A DNA stretch of 64,000 bases from Arthrobacter_B citreus. GTDB lineage: Bacteria; Actinomycetota; Actinomycetes; Actinomycetales; Micrococcaceae. Below, piece by piece: positions 21,735 through 29,997 of the stretch. Position numbers and translations under genes: made by a program. The stretch lies in NCBI RefSeq assembly GCF_042429235.1, contig NZ_JBHMBA010000002.1; one strand, given 5' to 3'. Position 1 is the stretch's first letter. Each line of letters opens with the position of its first letter. The notes beneath the pieces are model-generated. The model was not told where the DNA came from, made no database searches, and saw only the letters and a list, made by a program, of their open reading frames with translations.

Positions 21735-22226
21735 TTATCCCGCTGATGCCCGGTTATGCTCATCGCTCGGGCTGAGCGTCTTGCGCAACAGCAAATACCC
21801 GCCGTCCTCTTCGCCCGTGGCTTCATAGCCCGATGCCAGGTACAGCTGATAGGCCTGCCGGTTGCTCTGGTAAACACCGAATTCCGCCACGCGGGCTCCG
21901 GTTGCGCGTTCAGCCTGCTCAAACGCGTCCAGGAGGAGCCGCCCGATCCCTTGGCGGCGGTGGCTGGCCAGGACACTGATCGCGATCAGGGTTTCAGAGT
22001 CACCCGCGAAGCCCCGCATCGCATACCCGAGCCGGTTCCCCTCTGCATCAACACAGACGACCGTTTGCGGAAGGCAATCAATCCAGACTTCCAGATTCTG
22101 GTCGAGAACCGTCAGCCACCCGAGCAGCGCATGCGGCTCGATGGTCTCCATGTATTCACGCTCCTGGCGGAGGATGAAGGGGAGATCGCTGACTTCGGCG
22201 GGTCGCAGGGCGGTGTTCTCGGTCAT
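21735..22226 (-). CDS. GNAT family N-acetyltransferase
   Basis: A 163-residue acetyl-CoA-dependent acetyltransferase. Motif A, which binds CoA, is ISVLASHRRQGIGRLLLDAF, and the C-terminal NRQAYQLYLASGYEATGE is the usual motif B region. The start ATG 22226 (MTENTALRPAEVSDL) fits the family better than the upstream in-frame ATG at 22238. The acceptor substrate is unknown. Confidence 0.88.
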   Translation of the reverse strand: MTENTALRPAEVSDLPFILRQEREYMETIEPHALLGWLTVLDQNLEVWIDCLPQTVVCVDAEGNRLGYAMRGFAGDSETLIAISVLASHRRQGIGRLLLDAFEQAERATGARVAEFGVYQSNRQAYQLYLASGYEATGEEDGGYLLLRKTLSPSDEHNRASAG

Positions 22227-22286
22227 GGACCTGAGCATGCCACATTATTCCGCGTTCACGGCGAAGGCTTGCGATCATGGCTACCG

Positions 22287-22784
22287 TCAGGACATGGCCC
22301 GCAGGCCGAGGATCGCAAAGGCATTGGCAGTGAAGACCAGGAATACCTCGTCTGTGACGGCAAAGATGGCCGGAAGTGAGTCCACGGCAAAGACGACGTC
22401 CGTGGCTGCCACAAGAACCAATACCGCCAGGAGCGGGGTGGCCAGCAGGAGCCTGTTCTTCCGCACGAGGAATTGTTGGCCGTGGAAGCCCTCGGCCATG
22501 GGAACGTTTCGGCGAAAGACTGGCGATGATGGATGGTCCTGCAGCGATGAAAATGCCGCTGAACACGAGGGCCCCCACCCCGCCGAAGAACAGTACCCGG
22601 TGGTACTCGCGGGGCAGCGCAAAGAAGGTAAAAATGATGGCCCAGATGAAAACGTTGTCAAACTGCGGACCAGGCAGCCGCTTCCCGCACCTTGATGACC
22701 TGCGCTTGGCGGTGGGCAACCACGTCGATGACCAACACGAGGAGGATAAAACCAATGACTGTGAGCCATGAGCGGAACGTTCAT
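22287..22784 (-). pseudogene. Decayed terC (TerC-family membrane protein) remnant
   Basis: TerC-family fragments appear in order in three minus-strand frames. Near 22670-22760: VIGFILLVLVIDVVAHRQAQ with VKVREAAAWSAV then a stop. Near 22540-22660, another frame: NVFIWAIIFTFFALPREYHR then VLFFGGVGALVF with IFIAAG. At 22287-22530, a third frame: FLVRKNRLLLATPLL, ATDVVFAVDSLPAIFAV and FAILGLRAMS then a stop. Compared with intact TerC, the stretch between the first two pieces, a block before FHGQQFLV, and the whole C-terminal third are missing. The gene is dead by at least two deletions with frameshifts. Confidence 0.85.
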
Positions 22785-22873
22785 GTGGAGCCTGCTGAAG
22801 GGCAGCCGATCATGGCGGCTTTCAACGGGTGGCCGCCGAGCGGTTTGCCCGGCAACCACCCCCGGCTGGCCGC

Positions 22874-23644
22874 TTAGCGGACCGGGTAGCCGGCGTCGCG
22901 GATGGCCTGCTTGACCTGCTGGATCGCATCGTCGGGTCCAAAGTGGAACACCGAGGCGGCCAGGACCGCATCCGCACCGGCGATCACTGCGGCCGGGAAA
23001 TGCTCCGGCTTGCCGGCTCCCCCGGAAGCAATCAGCGGCACCTGCACGGCGGCGCGGACGGCCTTGATCATTTCGATGTCGAAGCCCTCGCGGGTGCCGT
23101 CGGCGTCGATGGAGTTCAGCAGGATCTCCCCCACGCCGCGGTCCGCTGCCTCGCGGGCCCAGGCGACGGCGTCGATCCCGGTCCCCCGGCGGCCACCGTG
23201 CGTGGTGATTTCGAAGCCCGACGGCGTGGCGCCGTCGTGCGTGCGCCGGGCGTCCACGGAGAGCACCAGCACCTGCGAGCCGAAGTGCCGGGTGATCTCA
23301 TCGATAACGTCGGGGCGCGCCACGGCGGCTGAGTTGATCGAGGCCTTGTCAGCGCCGGAACGCAGCAGCCGGTCCACGTCGGCAATGCCGCGCACGCCCC
23401 CGCCGACGGTCAGCGGAATGAAGACCTCCTCGGCGGTGCGGGAGACGACGTCGAACACGTTGTCCCGCTCCCCCGAGGATGCCGTGACGTCAAGGAAGGT
23501 CAGCTCGTCGGCGCCGGCGCGGTCATAGCGGTGCGCCAGCTCGACGGGGTCTCCGGCGTCGCGCAGGCCCTCAAAGTTGATGCCCTTGACGACTCGGCCG
23601 GCGTCGACGTCCAGGCAGGGAATGACACGGATGGCAACACTCAT
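22874..23644 (-). CDS. hisF: Imidazole glycerol phosphate synthase cyclase subunit
   Basis: HisF uses ammonia from HisH to make imidazole glycerol phosphate and AICAR from PRFAR. The 256-residue barrel has the catalytic Asp in IPCLDVDAGRVVKG and the second in LSVDARRT, plus the phosphate-binding GGGVR and ASGGAGKPEH loops. It is last in the minus-strand unit hisE-hisG-hisF, 12 bases after hisG. HisH and PriA are not in the window. Confidence 0.96.
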   Translation of the reverse strand: MSVAIRVIPCLDVDAGRVVKGINFEGLRDAGDPVELAHRYDRAGADELTFLDVTASSGERDNVFDVVSRTAEEVFIPLTVGGGVRGIADVDRLLRSGADKASINSAAVARPDVIDEITRHFGSQVLVLSVDARRTHDGATPSGFEITTHGGRRGTGIDAVAWAREAADRGVGEILLNSIDADGTREGFDIEMIKAVRAAVQVPLIASGGAGKPEHFPAAVIAGADAVLAASVFHFGPDDAIQQVKQAIRDAGYPVR

Positions 23645-23656
23645 GGTCTGGCTTCC

Positions 23657-24499
23657 CTAGATCCGGCAGGCGTGGATGGTGCTCACGAGGATGGCGCGGG
23701 CGCCGAGGTCATACAGCTCGTCCATGATCCGGTTGGTGTCCGACTTCTTGATCATGGAGCGCACCGCCACCCAGCCGCTGTCCTGCAGGGGCGACACGGT
23801 GGGCGATTCCAGGCCCGGCGTCAGTGCGGCAGCCTGATCCACGAGCTCGCGGCGCACGTCATAGTCCATCATCACGTACTGGTGGGCCACCTGGACGCCG
23901 CGCAGGCGGCGGATCAGGACGTCGACGCCGGCGGGGCTGGCTCCGCGGCGGCCGATCAGGATGGCCTCGGAGTTGAGGATGGGTTCGCCGAAGATTTCCA
24001 TGCCGGCGGCGCGCAGGGTGGTTCCGGTTTCGACGACGTCGGCAATGGCGTCGGCGACGCCGAGGCGCACCGAGGATTCCACGGCGCCGTCGAGCCGGAC
24101 CACCGAGGCGTTGATGCCGCGATCAGCCAGGTAGTTGCGCAGCAGGCCGTCATAGCTGGTGGCGAGGCGCTTGCCTTCAAGCTGTTCGACGGCGGTGAAG
24201 TCGCCTGCCGGTCCGGCGAAGCGGAAGGTGGACTTGGCGAAGCCCAGCTGCATCAGCTCTTCGGCATCCACCTCGGCGTCCAGGAACAGGTCCCGGCCGG
24301 TGATGCCGACGTCAAGCGTTCCGGCACCGACGTACACGGCGATGTCGCGGGGGCGGAGGAAGAAGAATTCAATGTCATTGTCCGGATCCACCAGGACCAG
24401 TTCGCGGCTGTCGCGGCGCTGGCGGTAACCCGCCTCGGAGAGCATGGCGGAGGCGGATTCGGAGAGGGATCCCTTGTTGGGGACGGCTACACGGAGCAT
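23657..24499 (-). CDS. hisG: ATP phosphoribosyltransferase, long form
   Basis: HisG starts histidine synthesis by joining ATP and PRPP and is the feedback-controlled step. MLRVAVPNKGSLSE at 24499 is the normal N-terminus and gives 280 residues, the long form with a C-terminal histidine-binding ACT-like domain. The PRPP loop (DVVETGTTLRAAG) is intact. The reading frame is open further upstream but that stretch is rejected. It lies between hisE and hisF. Confidence 0.96.
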   Translation of the reverse strand: MLRVAVPNKGSLSESASAMLSEAGYRQRRDSRELVLVDPDNDIEFFFLRPRDIAVYVGAGTLDVGITGRDLFLDAEVDAEELMQLGFAKSTFRFAGPAGDFTAVEQLEGKRLATSYDGLLRNYLADRGINASVVRLDGAVESSVRLGVADAIADVVETGTTLRAAGMEIFGEPILNSEAILIGRRGASPAGVDVLIRRLRGVQVAHQYVMMDYDVRRELVDQAAALTPGLESPTVSPLQDSGWVAVRSMIKKSDTNRIMDELYDLGARAILVSTIHACRI

Positions 24500-24577
24500 G
24501 GGGTATCTTTCGCTGGAAGTCACTGTTGTTATGGGGTGAGATTTGCCGGCGGGGCCACGCACTAAGAAAGCGCGCGG

Positions 24578-24841
24578 CTAGAGATGCTTGTAGACGTCCT
24601 GCAGGGTCAGGCCTTTGGCGAGCATCAGGACCTGGAGGTGGTAGAGCAGCTGGGAGATTTCTTCGGCGCATTCGGCATCAGATTCGTATTCGGCGGCCAT
24701 CCATACTTCGGCGGCCTCCTCAACAACCTTCTTACCGATGCCATGCACGCCCGACTCGAATTCGGCCACGGTGCGTGACCCGGCGGGGCGGTCCTGAACT
24801 TTCTGGCTCAGCTCGGCAAAGAGGTCTTCGAAGGTTTTCAC
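24578..24841 (-). CDS. hisE: Phosphoribosyl-ATP pyrophosphohydrolase
   Basis: HisE removes pyrophosphate from phosphoribosyl-ATP. GTG 24841 gives 87 residues, the standard size, beginning VKTFEDLFAELSQKV. The MazG-like metal-binding residues are in KKVVEEAAEVWMAAEYE and ECAEEISQLLYH. First gene of the hisE-hisG-hisF unit; the longer open frame to 24952 is not supported. Confidence 0.94.
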   Translation of the reverse strand: MKTFEDLFAELSQKVQDRPAGSRTVAEFESGVHGIGKKVVEEAAEVWMAAEYESDAECAEEISQLLYHLQVLMLAKGLTLQDVYKHL

Positions 24842-25406
24842 AGTGACAAGGGTACGCTGTGCCGCGCGGTGCGGCGGAATCGGGTGGCGGGGTGTGACGG
24901 TAACTGACCATCGAGGCCATGGCCGGAAGGGTGACAGCTGATACGGGCACAAGGCCTGCCCAGCTGCGAAGGCTCAGCAGCCTGCGGCGTCTTCCCGTGT
25001 CCTGCAGGCAACCACGCCAACTCACGACGCCTATTCCACTTAGGTGTTTCCCCCTCCAGATAACGCTTTTGTATTCATTTATCCCGCACCGGCTGTCACC
25101 ATGAACCGATGAATATAATGCGCAAAACAACAACCGCCACTTATATGGTTGAGTTTTCGTTTCCCGGGAACACGAATGAATGCAAAACCTTCCATGTTTG
25201 ACGGGTCATACCGAACCTGGGGACCACTCGCCCGGCCCGTCATCAAAGAGGGAAGCGCACCAACACGCAACGTTTGCGAAATATTCCGGCAATTCCTCCC
25301 AAACGCTACTTGAAGCTTCAATTTGGACGAGTAAAACTTACGCGTGCCCCCGCAGGCCGGAGCGTATCTACTGGCAGATGTCGTCCATCGCTTATGAGGT
25401 CTCGAA
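24842..25406. other. Intergenic region between hisE and the pelF-like operon
   Basis: 565 bases between divergent genes. Bases 25070-25340 are richer in A+T than the rest of the window and contain a TATAAT at 25114-25119 without a matching -35, and a better promoter at 25310-25337. I see no known riboswitch, RNA gene or open frame with coding character. Confidence 0.6.
25310..25337 (+). promoter_or_regulatory. Putative promoter of the pelF-like operon
   Basis: TTGAAG at 25310-25315 and TAAAAC at 25332-25337 are 16 bases apart, placing the transcript start about 60 bases before the first gene. It is inferred from consensus similarity only. Confidence 0.45.
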
Positions 25407-27047
25407 ATGCTAATCACGCGGTTCTGCCGTCCTGCCCACAACCACATTCCTGCTGCCGTTCCCGTCCCGCTGCGGGACCGGAACGGGCCCCTGAAAATAG
25501 CTTTGATCACCGAAGGCACCTATCCGGTCGTGACGGGAGGGGTCAGCACCTGGTGCGACCAGCTGATTTCCGGAATGCCCCACCACGATTTCGAGGTGGT
25601 CGCCCTGACCGGAAGCGGCACGGACGCACCGGTCTGGAAGTTACCCGAAAACGTACGCTCGCTTCGAACCGTCCCGGTCTGGGGCCCACCGGCCTCCCCT
25701 CTTCGCCCCGGAGCCCGGCGCCGGGAATGGGTGGACCGCACCCAGGCCGACCTGACCCTGCTGTGGGACGCCGCCCTCGGTTCCGACGACGCAGACCCGG
25801 TGGGCCGGACAACCACCGCGCTGCGGAATCTGGTGACGATCAGCAACCGCATCGGCTTGGCCCACTCGCTGGCTACCCGCGGCTCAGTGGCGCCTATCCT
25901 GGCCGCATGGAACCGGCACCTGGTCAGCTCCGGCGAGTCGCCCATGTCGGTGGCTGACGCGGTGATGGCGGCCAGCATTGTGGACCGAGCACTTGCCCTG
26001 GTGGACCAGCGTCCGGCCGGCGCGGATGTCATCCACGCCTCCAGCAACGGCCCGTCCTCCCTGATTGCGCTGGCCCACTCCTGGCGGCATGGCACCCCCA
26101 TTCTCCTGACCGAACACGGCGTCTACCTGCGCGAACGGTATCTGGCCCTGCATGGCGCCAACTTCTCCTGGCCGGTGCGCCGGGCGGTCACGGCATTCCT
26201 GCGCCGGCTGTGCCAAGTGGTGGTTGCGAACGCCCACATGGTCCTGCCGGTCAATCAGTTCAACGCCCGCTGGGAGCGTCGCCTTGGCGCCCTCCCCGAA
26301 CGCATCCACACCATCTCCAACGGCGTGGACCCGGACAAGTTCCAACCCATCACCACGGAGCCGGACCTGCCCACCATCAGCTTTGTGGGCCGCATCGACC
26401 CGTTGAAGGACCTTGAGACCCTGATCTCGGCCTTTGCTCTCGTCCGCCGCCAGGTACCCAACGCTCAGCTGCGGCTCTTCGGGCCCACCCCCACGGAAAA
26501 CCACGCCTATAAGCAGGGCGTCGTGGAGCTGGCCGAAACCCTCGGCGTCACTGACGCAGTGCATTGGGAAGGCCCCAGCAAGGGCAGCCGTCCGGCCATT
26601 GAGGCCGGACACGTGGTGGCACTGTCCAGCGTGTCCGAGGGACTGCCCTTTACCCTCATCGAATCCATGATGTGCGGCCGCGCCACCGTCAACACCGACG
26701 TCGGCGGCGTGGCGGAGTGCCTGGATGAGGACCGGACCACGGGCATGCTGGTGCCGGCACGGGACCCGGCCGCATTCGCCGAAGCCTGCATCACGCTGCT
26801 TTCCGATGACCGCCTGCGGGCCGACATGGGCGCCGCAGCACGGCGTCGCGCCCTCGCGGAATTCACCCTGGAGCGCTGTCTGACCCGGTACCGTGACGCC
26901 TATGCAGCAGCCCGGGATGGGCGGCTGTTCGAGCACCCGCCGGCAGCCGGCCTACGGCCCGCAGAGGACACCGGCGGCACCGGCGCCCATCCTGAACCGC
27001 ATTTTCACAGTGTCCCCGCCAATAAATCCCTGAGGTTGTCCGCATGA
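25407..27047 (+). CDS. pelF: PelF-type GT4 glycosyltransferase
   Basis: A 546-residue cytoplasmic glycosyltransferase related to PelF, the polymerase-type enzyme of Pel polysaccharide synthesis that uses UDP-activated N-acetylhexosamines. The PelF N-terminal signature is KIALITEGTYPVVTGGVSTW (about residue 30), followed by ILLTEHGVYLRER and SNGVDPDKF. The C-terminal GT4 nucleotide site is the E-x7-E segment EGLPFTLIE near residues 410-418 with the following TDVGGVAE. The last 45 residues are a variable tail. It is the first gene of a four-gene unit and overlaps the next by ATGA. ATG 25407 has GAGG upstream; the first 25 residues are not conserved in feel and a later start is possible. Confidence 0.9.
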   Translation: MLITRFCRPAHNHIPAAVPVPLRDRNGPLKIALITEGTYPVVTGGVSTWCDQLISGMPHHDFEVVALTGSGTDAPVWKLPENVRSLRTVPVWGPPASPLRPGARRREWVDRTQADLTLLWDAALGSDDADPVGRTTTALRNLVTISNRIGLAHSLATRGSVAPILAAWNRHLVSSGESPMSVADAVMAASIVDRALALVDQRPAGADVIHASSNGPSSLIALAHSWRHGTPILLTEHGVYLRERYLALHGANFSWPVRRAVTAFLRRLCQVVVANAHMVLPVNQFNARWERRLGALPERIHTISNGVDPDKFQPITTEPDLPTISFVGRIDPLKDLETLISAFALVRRQVPNAQLRLFGPTPTENHAYKQGVVELAETLGVTDAVHWEGPSKGSRPAIEAGHVVALSSVSEGLPFTLIESMMCGRATVNTDVGGVAECLDEDRTTGMLVPARDPAAFAEACITLLSDDRLRADMGAAARRRALAEFTLERCLTRYRDAYAAARDGRLFEHPPAAGLRPAEDTGGTGAHPEPHFHSVPANKSLRLSA

Positions 27048-28375
27048 GCGCCGATAGTGTCATGGTGCCCGCTGCGGGTGCTGCCGTTCCTCACCTCAAG
27101 AACAACTTGGTGGCTTACGACGCCGTGGACACCTTTGAAATTACCGCCAGACTGGAGGCTTCCGGCCTCAGCGACCGCACCGTCCGCCAGCGTCACGGTG
27201 CCAGGGATGTGTTCGACTACGCCCAGTCCCTGACCCAGGTGCGCGGCGAGACCCAACCCACCAGCGAGCTCCAGGGCTGGCTCGGACGCGGGGCACTGTT
27301 GGAGTCTGTCCGGCGCGGCATCATCCTGATACTCGGCGCAGTGCTGGGCGGCCTCACCGCCACGGTCTTGGCTGCCAGCACCCGGGAGGTTCTCGTTGCC
27401 GGTATTGGGGCGTGGATCATTGGGCAGTCCATCTCTGGAATTGTCTGGACCCATGCGGGCACCGGACACCTGAAACTCGGTATTGCCCGCGGCACCGGAG
27501 CCACGGCCCTGGTGATGGCGGTCCTGGCCTGCTTTGTGGGGGTGTCCCTGCTTCTTCCCGCTCACGACGCAACCCTGGCCGGCCTGCTGATGGTCTGGTG
27601 CTGGTACTCCTGCGTGGTGTCCATGCTGCTGATCCTGGGCCGCTCCTGGTTCCTCCTTACGGTTCTCGCCTGTGGAGTGGCCATTGTGACGGTGACCCTT
27701 GCGCTCAGGGACAGCTCCGCCGGGCTCATTGTGCCCGGGACCGCATTGCTGGTGATCGCCGCAGCAACGGCAGTGTTCGCCTTCCATCTTCGTCCCATCA
27801 AGGAAAGCCTGCGGCCCCGGAGGGAAGACGGCCGGGCCGCCGTCTTTCCCGCGGCGCAGGCGGGCTTCCTTGCCGCAGCGCTGACCCTGGCCCTGACCCG
27901 GCTGCCGGCCTGGGAGGGCACTGCACTGGTCGCCGCCACAGTGGTGGCCGCCGCTGCCACCGATCCAGCCCTGATGCTGATGCGCCAAAGGCTTCAGTGG
28001 TCCTCCCACCGCACGCCGCTGCTGCGGCGCGCGGCATGGAACGCCTGGCTGCTGACCATGTCCATCTCGTCCACCATTGTGGTGATCTCCGCCGGGGTTT
28101 CGTCCCTGGTGGTCATCTTCCTGGTGGAGGACAGCAAGGTGGCCACCACAGTGGTGGTGGCCGCGGCCTTCAGCGCCCTGGCCACCACATCCACTGCCCT
28201 GAGCGCGTTCGGACTGCCGCACCGGGGCGTCATTTTTGCCGCGGCGGCCTGCCTCGCGGCGGTGTCGTGGCTGCTCGTCGGAAACTTTGCCGGCCTCCTG
28301 GTGGAAGCATCGTTCCTGGTGGCGGGATTACTGGCGCTGCTGGCGCTGGTGGCCGATCCGAGGACCTACGCGTGA
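27044..28375 (+). CDS. Multi-span membrane protein of the pelF-like operon
   Basis: A 443-residue membrane protein of unknown family. The first 80 residues are soluble, with FEITARLEASGLSDRTVRQR followed by HGARDVFDYAQSL. From residue 90 to 440 there are about 12 hydrophobic spans, with two basic cytoplasmic loops (near 250, RPIKESLRPRREDG, and near 315, QRLQWSSHRTPLLRR). The size and span count match a MOP/PelG-like exporter, and position after pelF fits, but the PelG N-terminal signature is absent, so homology is not claimed. It overlaps both neighbours by four bases, implying fixed stoichiometry. Confidence 0.8.
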   Translation: MSADSVMVPAAGAAVPHLKNNLVAYDAVDTFEITARLEASGLSDRTVRQRHGARDVFDYAQSLTQVRGETQPTSELQGWLGRGALLESVRRGIILILGAVLGGLTATVLAASTREVLVAGIGAWIIGQSISGIVWTHAGTGHLKLGIARGTGATALVMAVLACFVGVSLLLPAHDATLAGLLMVWCWYSCVVSMLLILGRSWFLLTVLACGVAIVTVTLALRDSSAGLIVPGTALLVIAAATAVFAFHLRPIKESLRPRREDGRAAVFPAAQAGFLAAALTLALTRLPAWEGTALVAATVVAAAATDPALMLMRQRLQWSSHRTPLLRRAAWNAWLLTMSISSTIVVISAGVSSLVVIFLVEDSKVATTVVVAAAFSALATTSTALSAFGLPHRGVIFAAAACLAAVSWLLVGNFAGLLVEASFLVAGLLALLALVADPRTYA

Positions 28376-29058
28376 AGGCACCCCAACTGGCTCTGCCCTG
28401 GTACATCCATCCCGCCGAAGGCACCCGGGAATGGGAGTGGCTTGCCGGACAGAACGTGTCCTTCGCCGTTATCAACGTGCACAACGGGCCGGGCGGAGAC
28501 CGCGATCCCTACTACCCGGACGCAGTGGCCGGCCTGGGGCAGACCCGGTTGATCGGGTATGTCCCGGTCCACTATGGGCGGCGGTCCCCGGCGGACGTGG
28601 TCCGGGACATCCGGGCATGGCAGCGGATGTACCGGCTGGACGGCATCATGCTGGATGAGCTTCCGTCCGGCGAGGACAGCCTGCGCGTGTGCAGCGAGTA
28701 CGCGGCGTCCGCCCGGGCATCAGGCATCCGCTTCCTGGCTGCGAACCCCGGCGTGTTTCCGACGGCGGATCACGTGCGGCTGTTCAATGTCACCTGCGTG
28801 TTTGAAGGAACCGCCGCGGACTACGACGGTTTCCGGCATCCGGCCTGGGCACAAAACGTCCCGCCGGCCCGCCTGTGGCATCTGGTGCACAGCAGCGATC
28901 CGGCCCGGCTCAGCCAACTCCGGCTGGCTGCCGGCCACCGCGGCGCCGGACATGCGTACGTCACGGACCGATTCATGCCAAACCCGTGGCTCGGCCCCCC
29001 GTCCGGCGTGTCTGCCGCTTTGGCCTCCGCTCCTCCGGCTGCACCGGCTGCACCATGA
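28372..29058 (+). CDS. Spherulin-4 family protein (putative glycoside hydrolase)
   Basis: A 228-residue protein similar to spherulation-specific family 4 (Spherulin4) proteins, a TIM-barrel group related to polygalactosaminidases. Family blocks appear in order: LPWYIHPAEG (about 7-16), VINVHNGPGGDRDPYYP (33-49), GYVPVHYGRRSPADVVRDI (61-80) and DGIMLDELPS (89-98), the last with the acidic pair likely to be catalytic. No signal peptide is seen, so it should act in the cytoplasm, which is odd for a hydrolase of an exported polymer. GTG 28372 overlaps the previous stop as GTGA. Confidence 0.82.
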   Translation: MKAPQLALPWYIHPAEGTREWEWLAGQNVSFAVINVHNGPGGDRDPYYPDAVAGLGQTRLIGYVPVHYGRRSPADVVRDIRAWQRMYRLDGIMLDELPSGEDSLRVCSEYAASARASGIRFLAANPGVFPTADHVRLFNVTCVFEGTAADYDGFRHPAWAQNVPPARLWHLVHSSDPARLSQLRLAAGHRGAGHAYVTDRFMPNPWLGPPSGVSAALASAPPAAPAAP

Positions 29059-29924
29059 GTCGGATCCGACTGATGCTGGCCGTCGTCCTGATGGTTACCG
29101 CGGCCATGGCCGGATGCACGGGGGCAACCCACGGCGGTACCCCCGCCGCCCCGGCCGCGTCCGCCGCCCCACCCACATCCGGCTCCACGCCAGCCGCCGC
29201 AGCGCAACCCACTGTCCGGCCCGAACCCTTGTGGGCCCCCGCCCCCGGGGAGGGTTGGCAGTGGCAACTGACCGGCGATCTTGACCTCGACGTCGATGTG
29301 CCCGTCTACGATGTCGATTTCGAGACCACCTCCGCCGCCGACGTTGCCGCCCTGAAGCAACAGGACCGGGGGGTGATCTGCTACCTGTCCGCTGGATCCT
29401 GGGAGGACTTCCGCGGTGATGCCGAAGCGTTCCCGGAAACTGTCCTGGGCAAGGAACTGGCTGGCTGGCCGGACGAGCGGTGGCTGGACATCCGCCGGCT
29501 GGACCTGCTCCTGCCGATCATGGCCGCACGAATGGACACGTGCGTGGCCAAGGGCTTTGACGCCGTCGAACCGGACAATGTGGACGGTTACCGCAATGCC
29601 TCCGGTTTTCCCCTCACGCCCGATGACCAGCTCGCCTATAACCGGGCCATAGCGGCGCTGGCCCATGAGCGCGGACTGTCAGTGGGCCTGAAAAACGACC
29701 TCGAACAGATTCAGCAGTTGGCCGGGAACTTTGATTTTGCCGTGAACGAGGAATGCGTCCGGTACGGGGAATGCGACCGCTATCTGCCCTTCACCCAAGC
29801 GGGCAAGGCAGTGCTGCACGTGGAGTATGAAGGCCCCCTGGACTTCTGCGACGCCTCTGCGGGCCTCGGGCTCTCCTCGATGCTCAAACCACTGGATTTG
29901 GGAGTGGACCGGCAGGCCTGCTGA
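29055..29924 (+). CDS. GH114-like endo-alpha-1,4-polygalactosaminidase lipoprotein
   Basis: A 289-residue secreted lipoprotein. The signal peptide ends in the lipobox MAGC (C21) and is followed by a 45-residue Ala/Pro/Thr linker. The catalytic domain resembles the TM1410/GH114 family: WQWQLTGDLDL, VPVYDVDFETT, ICYLSAGSWEDFR, DAVEPDNVDGY and VGLKNDLEQ, with conserved acids at the strand ends. Members cut alpha-1,4-linked galactosamine polymers, and PelA carries a comparable hydrolase domain. It is last in the four-gene unit and would trim or release polymer at the cell surface. Confidence 0.87.
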   Translation: MSRIRLMLAVVLMVTAAMAGCTGATHGGTPAAPAASAAPPTSGSTPAAAAQPTVRPEPLWAPAPGEGWQWQLTGDLDLDVDVPVYDVDFETTSAADVAALKQQDRGVICYLSAGSWEDFRGDAEAFPETVLGKELAGWPDERWLDIRRLDLLLPIMAARMDTCVAKGFDAVEPDNVDGYRNASGFPLTPDDQLAYNRAIAALAHERGLSVGLKNDLEQIQQLAGNFDFAVNEECVRYGECDRYLPFTQAGKAVLHVEYEGPLDFCDASAGLGLSSMLKPLDLGVDRQAC

Positions 29925-29931
29925 CATTTTC

Positions 29932-29952
29932 CCGACAGAGTGTCGGTATAAT
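29932..29952 (+). promoter_or_regulatory. Promoter with embedded inverted repeat for the heme monooxygenase
   Basis: A consensus -10, TATAAT at 29947-29952, is preceded immediately by the inverted repeat CCGACA-GAG-TGTCGG (29932-29946), which occupies the spacer. The -35 is poor. The repeat may be an operator for a dimeric regulator; it does not match the 19-bp DtxR box. Confidence 0.55.
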
Positions 29953-29997
29953 AGGAGTGCGAGACACAGCGCCCCGCATTTGCTGAAAGGACCCGCC

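Noticed and set aside
24842..25406. c-di-GMP riboswitch controlling the pelF-like operon
   Set aside because: A Pel-like locus made this worth checking, but the conserved GEMM core and tetraloop receptor are not visible.
27412..28371. Open frame extending upstream of the Spherulin-4-like gene
   Set aside because: This stretch is the third frame of the membrane protein gene; the real start is the GTG at 28372 overlapping its stop.
27044..28375. Calling the membrane protein PelG
   Set aside because: Position and span count fit, but the PelG N-terminal signature is missing, so it was left unnamed.
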